From Saccharospirillaceae bacterium (GTDB lineage: Bacteria > Pseudomonadota > Gammaproteobacteria > Pseudomonadales > Oceanobacteraceae), in assembly GCA_022448365.1 (NCBI GenBank), contig JAKVCS010000006.1, positions 1-64,000 on the forward strand: a DNA stretch of 64,000 bases, written 5' to 3'. A program made the position numbers and the translations under genes. A model generated the notes under the pieces. That model was given only the letters and a program-made list of their open reading frames with translations, was not told the origin of the DNA and did no database searches. Shown here piece after piece: positions 15,848 through 25,775 of this stretch. Position 1 is the stretch's first letter, and each line of letters begins with the position of its first letter.

Positions 15848-16264
15848 ATGGAACCGCGTCACCCCCAAGACCCCAGCCGAGAAGATAACCAACCTAAGCC
15901 CGATGGCGAATTGTTTCTTCGGCTCATCCCAACCCGGGCCGAAGCAAATATTCACGGTGACATAAGCAGTGGTTGGGTAGTGGCACAGATGGATCATGCT
16001 GCAGAAAGTGTGGTCAGTCACCTGGCACAGGGACGCATCGCGAATATTGCGATGGAATCATTGTCATTTATGTCGCCAATTCGGGTAGGCGCCGCGGTGT
16101 GTGTTTACACACGTCTGTTGGATATTGGTACATCATCAGTACGAATCAACGTCGAAGTCTGGACCCGCAACCCGAGCGAGCATAGCCACCGTAAGGTGGT
16201 TGATGCCACCTTTGTCTATGTTGCAATCGATGAGAAAGGTCGTATTCGCCGCGTACCGCGGTAA
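15848..16264 (+). CDS. Acyl-CoA thioesterase, YciA/hotdog family
   Basis: A 138-residue single-hotdog-fold acyl-CoA hydrolase of the YciA type. It has a disordered charged N-terminus, then the core HGDISSGWVVAQMDHAAE with the catalytic Asp region, GRIANIAMESLSFMSPIRVG, LLDIGTSSVRINVEVW and a last strand KVVDATFVYVAID. The GDIFGGW signature of the family is here GDISSGW, with Phe and Gly replaced by two Ser. The product hydrolyses CoA thioesters in the cytosol. The exact chain length is not predictable. It is a single gene between the TRAP genes and the amidotransferase gene, with 161 bp upstream that I found featureless. Confidence 0.88.
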   Translation: MEPRHPQDPSREDNQPKPDGELFLRLIPTRAEANIHGDISSGWVVAQMDHAAESVVSHLAQGRIANIAMESLSFMSPIRVGAAVCVYTRLLDIGTSSVRINVEVWTRNPSEHSHRKVVDATFVYVAIDEKGRIRRVPR

Positions 16265-16338
16265 AGCCTGAACTGTCTCCATCTGGTCAGGCACATTACC
16301 GGTTTCCATATCAGGATCAATAAACTAGACGATGAGCT

Positions 16339-17139
16339 ATGTGCGAACTACTTGGCATGAGTGCCAACACCCCAACCGATCTGTGTTTCAGTTTTAGTGG
16401 TCTGACCCGCCGTGGTGGCGAAACCGGTCCCCATGCCGATGGCTGGGGCGTTGCTTTTTATGAAGGCAAAGGCGTGCGTACGTTTCACGAATCAAGCGCC
16501 AGCGCCTCCTCCGAAATTGCTCAAGTGGTGGAAACTCACCCCATTAAAAGTGAAACGGCAATTTGCCATATTCGCCAGGCCAATGTTGGCAACGTTTGTC
16601 TGGCTAACACTCACCCATTTACCCGCGAAATGTGGGGACGTTACTGGGTATTTGCCCACAACGGTCAGATTACTAATTTCAGATATCAACACGGACTTTA
16701 TCAACCTGTCGGTGAGACTGATAGTGAGCAGATTTTTTGTGATCTGATGAATCGTATTCGCCAACAATGCTCTCCATCCGATACGCCGAAACAACTGTCG
16801 GATACTCTGATCGAGCTGGCCAGTGAATACGCCCGCCAGGGTGTCTTCAACTGTTTACTGAGTAATGGCGAGTGGTTGTTCACGTTTTGTTCTACCAAGT
16901 TAGCCAGCATCACACGACGCGCGCCGTTCGGACCGGCGCAGTTAAAGGATGCCGACGTTATCATTAATTTTGAGGCAGAAACGACTCCTAATGATGTTGT
17001 CAGCATCATCGCAACAGAACCACTGACGACTGATGAATCGTGGGATATTTATCAACGGGGCGAATGGAAATTATGGTCGGACGGAGAAATTATAACGACG
17101 GGTCAGGTGCAGTTACCCGAGCTGCCAGTGAACAAATAA
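16339..17139 (+). CDS. Class II glutamine amidotransferase (YafJ family)
   Basis: A 266-residue protein of the YafJ/EgtC-like class II glutamine amidotransferases, with the N-terminal nucleophile Cys2 directly after the start Met (MCELLGMSANTPTDL). Further family motifs are RRGGETGPHADGWGVAFYEG, SETAICHIRQANVG, NTHPF and the VFAHNGQI segment with the GN-type oxyanion site. It also has GETDSEQIFC and a late DESWDIYQRGEW. It should release ammonia from glutamine, but the acceptor reaction of this family is not known. No other domain is fused. The gene converges with the secreted protein gene at 17157-17846. Confidence 0.92.
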   Translation: MCELLGMSANTPTDLCFSFSGLTRRGGETGPHADGWGVAFYEGKGVRTFHESSASASSEIAQVVETHPIKSETAICHIRQANVGNVCLANTHPFTREMWGRYWVFAHNGQITNFRYQHGLYQPVGETDSEQIFCDLMNRIRQQCSPSDTPKQLSDTLIELASEYARQGVFNCLLSNGEWLFTFCSTKLASITRRAPFGPAQLKDADVIINFEAETTPNDVVSIIATEPLTTDESWDIYQRGEWKLWSDGEIITTGQVQLPELPVNK

Positions 17140-17156
17140 AAATATCTGAAGATTCA

Positions 17157-17846
17157 TCAGACTGGCAGCAGTGCGCGGATTTTATCGGTAGTTTTCATCA
17201 CAATAAAAGTCGCAGATTGCTGATTGTAATTAAGTAGTGTCTTTTCAATAAAGTGCCATTTCGCCTGAATCGCTTTGCGGTTGGCATCATGGCCGGTAAT
17301 TTGCGCAACCGAATCACGAAAAACAACAGCATTATCGGCCATACGAGAATCAGTTACCGCATGGCCGCCAAAAACATTGATGTTGTAAGACATATATTCC
17401 GCCACCATCTGCTCAAGCGCAATCATCGCGATTAACGCAGCCGCTGTACTCTGGTTCAGCTCTTCCAGACTGAGTTTTTCCTTGGCCTGCTGTATTTTCT
17501 GATACAGCTTGCGCTGCACAGCTGCCAGATCATTGGTAAAGTTAACATCAGAGTTCGCCGCAGCAACCGCTCTTTCTTGCTGAACAAACTCGGTGGAGAA
17601 ATGCCATTGGCGAGCAACGCTTGGTAGCTGGCTACGTAATCGTTCAGCCACGGAATTCCCGGAAGTGATGGTGTCATCCAGACGGCGCTGGTAGCGCTGG
17701 CCACCCTCTTGAAGTGACAAAATGCTGATATCCGCTGTCAAACGATAGGCATGAGCTTCCAGAAGTAGCAGGTCTTTGGCCCGTTCGGTCGCCCAGAGAT
17801 TAACGCTGATTAACGGTAACAATAGCGCAAACAGCCACTTCAGCAT
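17157..17846 (-). CDS. Secreted helical protein at the end of the Pil-Chp operon, unknown function
   Basis: A 229-residue protein with a signal peptide (LKWLFALLLPLISVNLWA, cleavage near residue 19). The mature part is almost wholly helical and charged (RAKDLLLLEAHAYRLTADIS, AAVQRKLYQKIQQAKEKLSL, a long ALIAMIALEQMVAEYMSYN helix and KWHFIEKTLLNYN). It looks like a periplasmic four-helix-bundle or sensor-type domain without enzymatic motifs. It starts 11 bp after the chpC stop, on the same strand, so it is probably the last gene of the chemosensory operon, in the place where P. aeruginosa has chpD/chpE. A link to PilJ sensing or pilus function is suggested by context only. I do not recognise the family. 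Confidence 0.75.
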   Translation of the reverse strand: MLKWLFALLLPLISVNLWATERAKDLLLLEAHAYRLTADISILSLQEGGQRYQRRLDDTITSGNSVAERLRSQLPSVARQWHFSTEFVQQERAVAAANSDVNFTNDLAAVQRKLYQKIQQAKEKLSLEELNQSTAAALIAMIALEQMVAEYMSYNINVFGGHAVTDSRMADNAVVFRDSVAQITGHDANRKAIQAKWHFIEKTLLNYNQQSATFIVMKTTDKIRALLPV

Positions 17847-17856
17847 GATTACCTCA

Positions 17857-18330
17857 CTAGATGTATTTTATTAATTCTTGTTCTACCAAATCTAAATTCG
17901 GAATGATGGCCGGGTCGCGGTCAACCGTTACTGCCGTCTGATCGTATTGGCCCATATTCATGGCTTCCACGGTCTGAATGTCGTCCTTGTTGACGTGGGT
18001 CAGCCTTGGAATACCTTGTACTAACATCGCATAAAATGGCATCTCGGCATAGTCCCCTACGCCGTTGATTATGGCAAAACGTGCTTCAGGATTTGGCGCA
18101 GGGGCGCCCTGGGCAGATAACATCTCATAACACAACACAGGGATAGGCACACCACGCCAGTCGATTCGTCCGAGGATCCAGTCAACACTGGATGTGGTCG
18201 TCAGCAGGTGTGAAAACGGCACAATTTCAGCCACGGCAACGTTAGGCAACAACAGGCTCTTATCCTTCAATGGCATCAGAAGGCAATCAACCCGGTCAGG
18301 CGCATTGGTTTTAGTCAGTGATTGACTCAT
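17857..18330 (-). CDS. chpC: CheW-like accessory protein ChpC
   Basis: A 157-residue single CheW domain: VDCLLMPLKDKSLLLPNVAVAEIV, then WILGRIDWRGVPIPVLCYEML and MLVQGIPRLTHVN. CheW proteins link receptors to the histidine kinase. In the Pil-Chp pathway ChpC is an accessory adaptor besides PilI. The gene overlaps the end of chpB by 20 bp, which shows translational coupling in the operon order pilG-H-I-J-K-chpA-B-C. The protein is acidic at its C-terminus (NLDLVEQELIKYI). Confidence 0.9.
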   Translation of the reverse strand: MSQSLTKTNAPDRVDCLLMPLKDKSLLLPNVAVAEIVPFSHLLTTTSSVDWILGRIDWRGVPIPVLCYEMLSAQGAPAPNPEARFAIINGVGDYAEMPFYAMLVQGIPRLTHVNKDDIQTVEAMNMGQYDQTAVTVDRDPAIIPNLDLVEQELIKYI

Positions 18331-19345
18331 TGTTTTTCACCCAATTGTTTTTAATATAATTTACCAGCTGCAGTGCCAACTGCTGCGGGTCACCAATATA
18401 GCGCACCCGAGAGGTTTCGATGGCACTTTCCGGCATCGACGCATTCGCACAAGTTTCGGGCCGTTGTGCCCACACCTTCTGTTGCGTCTCAGGTAAGCTA
18501 ACAATCGCCTCAGAACCATCATTGCCCATGCCGCTGAACAGAATGTAACCGGCACGCTCACCATAACAGGCATTCACATTCAAAATGACCTGATCGATAG
18601 ATGGTCCATAAGGTCCAGGCCAACGATCACCATAGCAATGCATCAGACCATCATGAAAGCGAAATTCCTTTTCAACAGGAGCTACCAGCACCTCGCCGCA
18701 ACGCAGGCTGTCCCCTTCAGCAAAAGCGCGTAAACGATATTCAGCGTGACGGCCAAGGGTATTCGCCAGGGTGTCTTCAAAACGAGGATCAATATGCTGG
18801 GCATAAATAAATGCGATTGGTAATCCACCCGGCAATGCATCAAGAAACTCTTTCACCGCGCCCGGACCACCCAAAGACGCACCCAAAACCCAAACCTGGG
18901 TTGCAGTGCGGTCGGAAAAATCGAGATCATCAAACATGGTTGGCAATGCGATTTTGCCACTGCCTGTACTGCCAGCAAGCTTTTGCAATACAGACACATC
19001 TTCCGCCATTACCGGCGTTGCTTTCACCATTTCACGCAACTTGCTGTAAAGCCGCTTTTCCCATTTAGGAAAGGTTGGACAATTTTTGTTGGGGGCCTGC
19101 TCGACGCCCATAAGCACAGGGGCGTCGCCATCCAATAACCGGTCGAGCCAATGAAGATGTTCTCCATCCTCATCACGCAAATCGATCAACCAAGCATCCA
19201 GATGTAATTCATCCAGATTCAACAAGTCCATACGCAGCGGGTCAACATTGACCACCACATCAAAACCGAAATGCAACAACGCTGACTTCAGCAAATGCTG
19301 CTGCAACCGGTCATCAGCAAGAATGCCGACTTTCGGCAACACCAT
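18311..19345 (-). CDS. chpB: Chemotaxis-type methylesterase ChpB
   Basis: A 344-residue CheB-like protein-glutamate methylesterase that resets the PilJ receptor. The C-terminal catalytic domain shows the serine nucleophile in VLGASLGGPGAVKEFL (Ser157), the histidine in YAQHID (His184) and the aspartate in SGMGNDGSEA (Asp276). The N-terminal 80 residues are a receiver-like fold (PKVGILADDRLQQHLLKSAL, LDAWLIDLRDED). It lacks an obvious phosphorylation site in the normal context, so regulation by phosphorylation is uncertain. It starts 1-2 bp after the chpA stop and overlaps chpC, consistent with one operon. Confidence 0.93.
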   Translation of the reverse strand: MVLPKVGILADDRLQQHLLKSALLHFGFDVVVNVDPLRMDLLNLDELHLDAWLIDLRDEDGEHLHWLDRLLDGDAPVLMGVEQAPNKNCPTFPKWEKRLYSKLREMVKATPVMAEDVSVLQKLAGSTGSGKIALPTMFDDLDFSDRTATQVWVLGASLGGPGAVKEFLDALPGGLPIAFIYAQHIDPRFEDTLANTLGRHAEYRLRAFAEGDSLRCGEVLVAPVEKEFRFHDGLMHCYGDRWPGPYGPSIDQVILNVNACYGERAGYILFSGMGNDGSEAIVSLPETQQKVWAQRPETCANASMPESAIETSRVRYIGDPQQLALQLVNYIKNNWVKNNESITD

Positions 19346-19346
19346 A

Positions 19347-22300
19347 TCAGTGTTCCTTAAGACCCAGAAGACGATTCATAGCGGCGAGCAGATTGTCCTC
19401 CTGGAACGGCTTACCCATATACTCGTTAACACCGATCGATAGTGCCCGCTCGCGGTGTTTATCACCGGTACGAGAGGTAATCATAATGATTGGAATATCT
19501 TTCAGACGGGAATCATGACGAACCTGAGATGCGACTTCGAAACCATCCATTCTTGGCATCTCAATATCCAACAGCATCAGGTCAGGCTTATGATCCTGCA
19601 AAGTAGCCATCGCATCCACACCGTCTTTCGCGGTGAACACTTCCATGCCATTACGTTCCAGCAAGCGCGTGGTTACCTTACGAACCGTTACTGAATCATC
19701 AACAACCAGAATGCGAGGCAGGCGATTTTCCATCTCATGACGTCGTTCAGCATCCTGAGCATCCAATGCTTTTGCCTGCTGATACTCAAGACTTGATTGC
19801 GTCCGAATCATCGCTGGCAGATCGAGAATGATGACTACGCTACCATCACCCAAGATGGTACCGCCTGATACCCCCATGACTGAGGCAAACTGAGGACCGA
19901 GAGTCTTTACAACGATCTCACGCGAGCCAAGCAGGGAGTCCACTTGCAAAGCAAACGGTACCGAACCACGAATCAGCAGTACCGGCAACGGTAAATGCTG
20001 CGCGGCAAACTTCGGTTGCGCTTCGTTATCCAGCATATTGCCGAGATATTCCAAACGATAGTCATTACCGGCATAACCATAGCTGCGCGCTTCAGACGGC
20101 AGCTCATACAGTTTTTCCAGTTCAGCGGCGGAGGCACGTACAATCCCTTCAATATTATTCAAAGGAACGGCATATAAATCGTCGCCCACCCTGACCATCA
20201 GAGCCCGGTTAACCGATACCGTAAATGGCAAGCGAATAACAAACTCAGTACCAACCCCTTGCTGCGAATGGATAACAACACTGCCGCCCATTTGCTTGAT
20301 CTCGCTGCTCACAACGTCCATACCGACGCCACGGCCAGAGATCTGAGTTACTTGAGCGGCAGTGGAGAATCCAGCCTGAAGAATAAACTGAGTGATTTCG
20401 TCATCCGACAAATCGGCATCCGCTGCCATCAACCCTCGTTCAATCGCCTTGTTACGCACGGCCTCCAGGTTGACACCGCGGCCATCGTCACGCAGCGTCA
20501 GAACGATATCACCACCGTCACGCGAGATATCCAGTTCAATATTACCTACTTCGGATTTGCCCGCTTCCCGACGCTGCTCTTCCGTTTCCATGCCGTGGTC
20601 AACGGCGTTACGCACCATATGCTCCAGCGGTGAAATTAAGCGCTCAAGAATGGTACGGTCCATTTCGCCGTCGGCATTGAATACCTTAAGTTCAACCTGC
20701 TTGCTCAGCTCAAGACTGATCTGACGAACAATGCGGCGCAGACGCGGTACTAAACGCTGGAATGGCACCATCCGGGTCTTCATCAGACCCTCCTGCAGCT
20801 CAGTGTTTACACGACTTTGCTGCAGCAACAGGGTTTCGGCATCACGGGTTTTATTCGACAGCGTATCTTTCAGATCCAGCAAATCAGATGCAGATTCGAC
20901 CAGCGCTTTCGACAACTGCTGCATTGCTGAGTAGCGGTCCATCTCAAGTGGATCAAAATCTTCGTATTGCGGACCCTGACGTTCCTGGCGGAACAATACC
21001 TGAGCTTCGGTTTCCATATCGAGCCGGCGCAGCTGATCGCGCAGGCGATCCAGCGTCATGTCCATTTCGTCGAGGGTGTAAGAAAAGTCTGTTACCTGCT
21101 GCTCCAGACGACCACGACCGATGGACGTTTCGCCCGCAAGGTTAACCAGATTGTCCAACAGGTCGGCCGATACTTTCACCAGTTCCTGTGGAGCTTTACG
21201 TGCATTTGCTTGCGGTGTTGCTTGCGGCTGAACAGGCACAGTGGCGGGCTGTTGTTCCTCTTTATCGCGGCGCAACGGCACTACGTTGGTTTCAACACCT
21301 ACTTCGCTGTTACCTTCATCAGCACTATCGAAATCAGCCTCACCATCAACGGCATCAGCACCTGCCGCCACAACTGGTGCCAACAGCTCATCGGCTTCAA
21401 CCAGAATGGCCTTTTCACCCAAGGATACAAATCCATCCGACTCAAGACTCGCCGCAACTGCCTCAATTTTCTGGGTCAGAGAATCATGTACTTTGTAGTA
21501 CTGCTTAAACAGATCAGGATCAATAACAATCTGGCCTTGTTGCGCCTTAAGAATGTTAGCCTCAAAGTCATGTGCCTGATCACCAATATCAGTCAGACCG
21601 GCCAAGCGCGCGCCACCTTTCAGCGTGTGTAACACCCGCTGAGCCTCTGCAGCGTGAGCAAAGTTGCCGTGTTCCTGTGCCCAATCATGCAGTGTTTTAT
21701 CCAACTGTTCCTGAAGCTCGTGAGCTTCTTCCAGGAAGATCTCAAGAATCTCCCGATCAGACTCATCAAGCGCCTCAACGACCGGAGCATCAGCCACCGA
21801 AGAAGTGCCAACTGAATCAGCCTCCGGCTGCTCTACTGCCAACGATTCGGTTGGCTGAAGGTCTGCGTCTCCGACCGAAGCGGAAAGCTCGCTGCTTACG
21901 CCTCGGGCAAACTGCAGAATTTCATTGATAAGCGATTGCTCATTGGCCGCCTGCTGACCCCGGCGCACTGCGTCCAGTTGTGCGGCTAATGCGTCGTGAC
22001 TGCGCTGGAGCAATGCGAACAAGTCATTGCTGACGGACAAGCGGCCATCATTCACTTTTTCATATAGCGTTTCCAGTTCATGGCACAGCTCTGCAATTTC
22101 CTGCAGCTCAGCCATGCGCGCACCACCTTTGAGAGTATGCAACTCTCGTTGCAGCTGAGCGACGTCGAGCAAATTGTCTGGTTGTTGTTGCCAGCGTTCC
22201 ATTGCACTTTCAATCGCTTCAGAGACCTCTTCCGCCTCCTCGAGGAATATCTCAAGGATCTCGTCTTCATCTTCATCAAAGACATCGGCAACGGGGGGTA

Positions 22301-25300
22301 ATTCGGCCGACAGCGGATGATCGGAATTCGTTTGCGCCGCGGCGTCTGGGGTTGCCTCGTCGACGTCAATCACGTCTTCTTCAATCAGTAACTCAATCTC
22401 ACCGTCCTGATCGTCATCAATAAGGGCGGCCACGGGTTCTTCTGCAACGTCCAGTTCCAGTTCAATCTCTACGTCTTCGGCGCGGCTAAATTGCCAGGCA
22501 GCCAGTGCTTCAATCAGTGCAAGAGCCGGCTGAGTTTCCTGGCCTGCAGCCAGACAATCCATCATTCCAAGCAATGATTCCTGCGCCTGAGCCAGCAGAT
22601 CAAGCGGTGATTCGGCGGCTTCCGCTTTCTCCGTCAGCATGCGCCCATAGAAAACATCCAGCGCATTCGCCAAGGCTTCAATATTCGGCAGTTCTGCTTT
22701 TGCAGCACCTCGTGCAACCTGATCGAGGTCTCTGCTCAATGCCAGCAAAACATCGTCGTCAGCCTGCTCCTGCCATTGTTTAAGCAGTGAGTCAGCATCC
22801 AACAATGAATCCATACCCTGAGCAAGAAACGTCGCAATAGTTTGTGGTGCGGGTCCGATACTACCGGTCTGTTGGGCCTGGATCAGTGGTTCAAGCAGCA
22901 GCTTTTCCATTTGCTGAATACGATCAACAAAGTCTTCCGTACCAGCAATCTGCTCGAGCGCCATTAGGGCATCATCCGCCAGTCCGATACGAATCAGCTG
23001 ATCACCTTCTTCAACCAGATTCACAATACCAGGGGAGTTTTTTACCTGATAAGCACGTAGCTCTTTAACCAGCTTTTCCAGAGGTGCAGCAACATCAGCA
23101 ATGGCTGCAATGCCTGCCATGTGGGCGCTGCCCTTGAGCGTATGCAGCGCACGCTGTAACTGATCGCTCAAAGGGTTAAAGAAATCTTCGTCGCGCGACT
23201 GTTGAAGGAAAGATTCAACAGTTTGCAGGTGGGTGTTTGCCTCGTTGACAAAAACTTCCAATAACGCTGCGTCTTCGTCTTCTTCGATTTCAGCAGTGGA
23301 CTCGGCAGCGACGCCTGCCTGAGGCTCAGCCAATAACTCAACGAATGGTTCGACCACCTCGTTGGCGGCCAGCGAGTTAGCGTAATCCATCAATGGTTGT
23401 GTATCGATAGCTGGCTGACGACGATGACGAAAATCATCGATCAACTCCGGCAGGCTACTGATCACGTGATCAACCAATGCAACCAGATTGTCGGAAATAC
23501 TGATGGTTTCATCCAGTACCCGATTAAACATATTTTCTATCGACCAGGCCAACTCGCCAATCACAGCCGCCTGAACCATACGGCCGCTGCCTTTAAGCGT
23601 GTGGAACGCCCGGCGAACGGTCGTCATCGCTTCCTGATCGCTGCGTTCAGCTTTAAATTGTGGCCAGAATTCATCGAGCGTTTCGGTGACTTCTTCCGCT
23701 TCCTCGAGGAAAATTTCGATAATCTCATCATCAATCAGATCATCGTCATCATCTGGTATCGCAGAGTTTTGTTGCTCTGCCACCGCAACCACAGATTCGT
23801 GCGTGGCAGCTTCTTCCGTGTCGGCTTCTGTAGCAACATCGGTGAGCGGACTGTCTTCTTCCGCATTTTCTATAGCAGCATCGTTGTGCAGTATTGCGAT
23901 ATCTGCAACCGTTTCCTCGATTGCCTGAACATCTTCAGCACCCAGCTCAATGTCTTCACTGACCTGATCCATTTCTTCAGCACTGGTGTCAGCAGCAACT
24001 TCCGCTTCCACCGTTGCATCATTGGCGGACAGATCGAGCGCGTCACCAAATGACGTAACTGCAACCTCACCTAACGAATCATCAATATCGAGTTCGATAT
24101 CATCGATTGCATCACCCAGTGGCTCAGTGGCCGGCAACTCAAGCAGCGATTCTTCAGCGCGATCAAGCAGGTCTTCCCCGGCATTATTTGGCTTTTCAGA
24201 GTAACGCTCGATAAAGTACTCAACACCGGTCAGGACATCGGCCAACGTGTCCAGCACAGACCACTGAGGTTTCAGCTCTTCATCAATCAGCTGATTTTGT
24301 ACGAATGCCGCTGCACGAGACAAAATTCCAGCCACCCGTGGCAGCGGAATCATGCTCAATGACCCTTCAATACTGTGCAGCAAAGACGGTACATCCGTAA
24401 GCTCTTGTGCAGACCATTGCTTGGCAATGTATTCAACGATCGCATCTTTAACCTGCTCAAGCACATTCCGCGCTTCACGCAATACTGCCTTCTGGGCGTC
24501 GGTCAGAGAACTCTCAGCTACCTGGGCATGCAGATCACCTTCGCTCTTCATGCCGCCGAGTGTCGCCTCGACGTACAGCAGAGCACCGGCAATATCCATC
24601 AGGTGACGATCTTCAATCGCTTGTCCTTCATCGATCAATCGGATGACTTCGCTATGCTGCTCCTGCAGCACCTTGCGCGGCATACCAAGACCCAACACCG
24701 ACATGGTGTCGCTGATTTGCTTCAGGGCAGGAGACACTTCGGTCAATGTTGCAGTGCGATCCTCATTACCGCGAACCAGTAGATCCAGGCGATCTTTGAC
24801 GGTGGCAATCTCTTCCACCAGGGCATGCAGAACCTGATCAACCGTTTCTTTATCCGGCCCGGCCAGCTCAGCGCGTTGCTGCTCGACATCTTCCTCGCTG
24901 ACCAGAGCTTTGGTCAGCGCAAATTGCTGGCGAACCCGGCGAATGGCTTCGCCATTGACATCAGACTCGGCGATAAACAACAGTAAACTGCGGATCAAGG
25001 CGTCATCCGGGGCACGGTTGATCGCAGCGGCGCCTTCTTCGATGGCAGAACGTACCAATCGCTCAAGCTGACCCAATACCTTTTTCGCATCATCGGTCAG
25101 TTCATTTTGTTTTTGCAGCCACTCCGTAAATGCCAGTGCAGGTAACCAGATCAGTCCCTGTGGAGTTGCATGGAGTGCTTTGTGCAAGCGCGCAAACGCC
25201 TTGGCGAGGTATTGTTTCGCAACGTCAGGCTGTTTGTTCTGAATCAGCTGTAACATAGCAGCCTGCAGCATCTGACGAACTTTTTTCGCCCACAACCGGA

Positions 25301-25775
25301 AATCTTTGCCGTTGTATGTCGCTGCTTGCTTGGGAGTTAACAGGGAATTGTGTTTGATAGCCGGAGTGAACAAGGCAGCTTCCGGCAGGTAGGTTTCACC
25401 TCGAGCGGCACGTAATTCGTTCAGAATTGGCAGTAACACTACCGGCAAATCACGGCGCCCGACTTTAACGTGCTGCAGATAATGTGGCAGCTGCAGTATC
25501 GCCTGCATCAGCACTTCCAGCGCACGCTCGTACTCGGTTGTACCGTTAGCCAGCGCGATTGCCACCGCCTCCATTTCTTCTGCCAACAGCGCTGCACCAT
25601 AAAACTCCACCATTTGCAGAGTGCCATGAATCTGATGCAGATAACTCAGGCAGAACTTGAGTCGGCTCGTGTCGTCGGGGTTCTCTACGTAGGCTTCCAG
25701 TGATTGCTGTGCCTGCTGCAGCGTCTCTTCGACTTCCCCTTTTACCCATTCCAGGGCGATGTAGTCCTGGCTCAT
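19347..25775 (-). CDS. chpA: Hybrid chemotaxis histidine kinase ChpA with multiple HPt domains
   Basis: A 2142-residue CheA-type kinase of the Pil-Chp twitching/surface-sensing pathway. Four canonical phosphotransfer motifs are visible: HTLKGSGRM near residue 723, HTLKGSAHM near 876, HTLKGGARM near 1211 and HTLKGGARL near 1381. Degenerate N-terminal ones include HQIHGTLQM near 47 and LLHSIEGSLSM. The dimerisation/ATPase core follows (HMVRNAVDHGME near 1721; DDGRGV near 1764; GRGVGMDVV), then a CheW-like domain (RVGDDLYAVPLNNIEGIVR) and a C-terminal receiver (ILVVDDSVTVRKVTTRLL near 2020; phosphoacceptor Asp in LLDIEMPRMDG near 2068). It is about 330 residues shorter than the P. aeruginosa ChpA (2472). 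Long acidic linkers separate the HPt modules. The start overlaps the pilK stop by 4 bp. Confidence 0.97.
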   Translation of the reverse strand: MSQDYIALEWVKGEVEETLQQAQQSLEAYVENPDDTSRLKFCLSYLHQIHGTLQMVEFYGAALLAEEMEAVAIALANGTTEYERALEVLMQAILQLPHYLQHVKVGRRDLPVVLLPILNELRAARGETYLPEAALFTPAIKHNSLLTPKQAATYNGKDFRLWAKKVRQMLQAAMLQLIQNKQPDVAKQYLAKAFARLHKALHATPQGLIWLPALAFTEWLQKQNELTDDAKKVLGQLERLVRSAIEEGAAAINRAPDDALIRSLLLFIAESDVNGEAIRRVRQQFALTKALVSEEDVEQQRAELAGPDKETVDQVLHALVEEIATVKDRLDLLVRGNEDRTATLTEVSPALKQISDTMSVLGLGMPRKVLQEQHSEVIRLIDEGQAIEDRHLMDIAGALLYVEATLGGMKSEGDLHAQVAESSLTDAQKAVLREARNVLEQVKDAIVEYIAKQWSAQELTDVPSLLHSIEGSLSMIPLPRVAGILSRAAAFVQNQLIDEELKPQWSVLDTLADVLTGVEYFIERYSEKPNNAGEDLLDRAEESLLELPATEPLGDAIDDIELDIDDSLGEVAVTSFGDALDLSANDATVEAEVAADTSAEEMDQVSEDIELGAEDVQAIEETVADIAILHNDAAIENAEEDSPLTDVATEADTEEAATHESVVAVAEQQNSAIPDDDDDLIDDEIIEIFLEEAEEVTETLDEFWPQFKAERSDQEAMTTVRRAFHTLKGSGRMVQAAVIGELAWSIENMFNRVLDETISISDNLVALVDHVISSLPELIDDFRHRRQPAIDTQPLMDYANSLAANEVVEPFVELLAEPQAGVAAESTAEIEEDEDAALLEVFVNEANTHLQTVESFLQQSRDEDFFNPLSDQLQRALHTLKGSAHMAGIAAIADVAAPLEKLVKELRAYQVKNSPGIVNLVEEGDQLIRIGLADDALMALEQIAGTEDFVDRIQQMEKLLLEPLIQAQQTGSIGPAPQTIATFLAQGMDSLLDADSLLKQWQEQADDDVLLALSRDLDQVARGAAKAELPNIEALANALDVFYGRMLTEKAEAAESPLDLLAQAQESLLGMMDCLAAGQETQPALALIEALAAWQFSRAEDVEIELELDVAEEPVAALIDDDQDGEIELLIEEDVIDVDEATPDAAAQTNSDHPLSAELPPVADVFDEDEDEILEIFLEEAEEVSEAIESAMERWQQQPDNLLDVAQLQRELHTLKGGARMAELQEIAELCHELETLYEKVNDGRLSVSNDLFALLQRSHDALAAQLDAVRRGQQAANEQSLINEILQFARGVSSELSASVGDADLQPTESLAVEQPEADSVGTSSVADAPVVEALDESDREILEIFLEEAHELQEQLDKTLHDWAQEHGNFAHAAEAQRVLHTLKGGARLAGLTDIGDQAHDFEANILKAQQGQIVIDPDLFKQYYKVHDSLTQKIEAVAASLESDGFVSLGEKAILVEADELLAPVVAAGADAVDGEADFDSADEGNSEVGVETNVVPLRRDKEEQQPATVPVQPQATPQANARKAPQELVKVSADLLDNLVNLAGETSIGRGRLEQQVTDFSYTLDEMDMTLDRLRDQLRRLDMETEAQVLFRQERQGPQYEDFDPLEMDRYSAMQQLSKALVESASDLLDLKDTLSNKTRDAETLLLQQSRVNTELQEGLMKTRMVPFQRLVPRLRRIVRQISLELSKQVELKVFNADGEMDRTILERLISPLEHMVRNAVDHGMETEEQRREAGKSEVGNIELDISRDGGDIVLTLRDDGRGVNLEAVRNKAIERGLMAADADLSDDEITQFILQAGFSTAAQVTQISGRGVGMDVVSSEIKQMGGSVVIHSQQGVGTEFVIRLPFTVSVNRALMVRVGDDLYAVPLNNIEGIVRASAAELEKLYELPSEARSYGYAGNDYRLEYLGNMLDNEAQPKFAAQHLPLPVLLIRGSVPFALQVDSLLGSREIVVKTLGPQFASVMGVSGGTILGDGSVVIILDLPAMIRTQSSLEYQQAKALDAQDAERRHEMENRLPRILVVDDSVTVRKVTTRLLERNGMEVFTAKDGVDAMATLQDHKPDLMLLDIEMPRMDGFEVASQVRHDSRLKDIPIIMITSRTGDKHRERALSIGVNEYMGKPFQEDNLLAAMNRLLGLKEH

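Noticed and set aside
20259-24782. Several long plus-strand reading frames opposite chpA (up to about 220 codons, e.g. 20967-21632 and 23397-24053)
   Set aside because: They lie wholly antisense to the well-supported ChpA gene, have no family similarity or ribosome sites, and follow from its codon bias.
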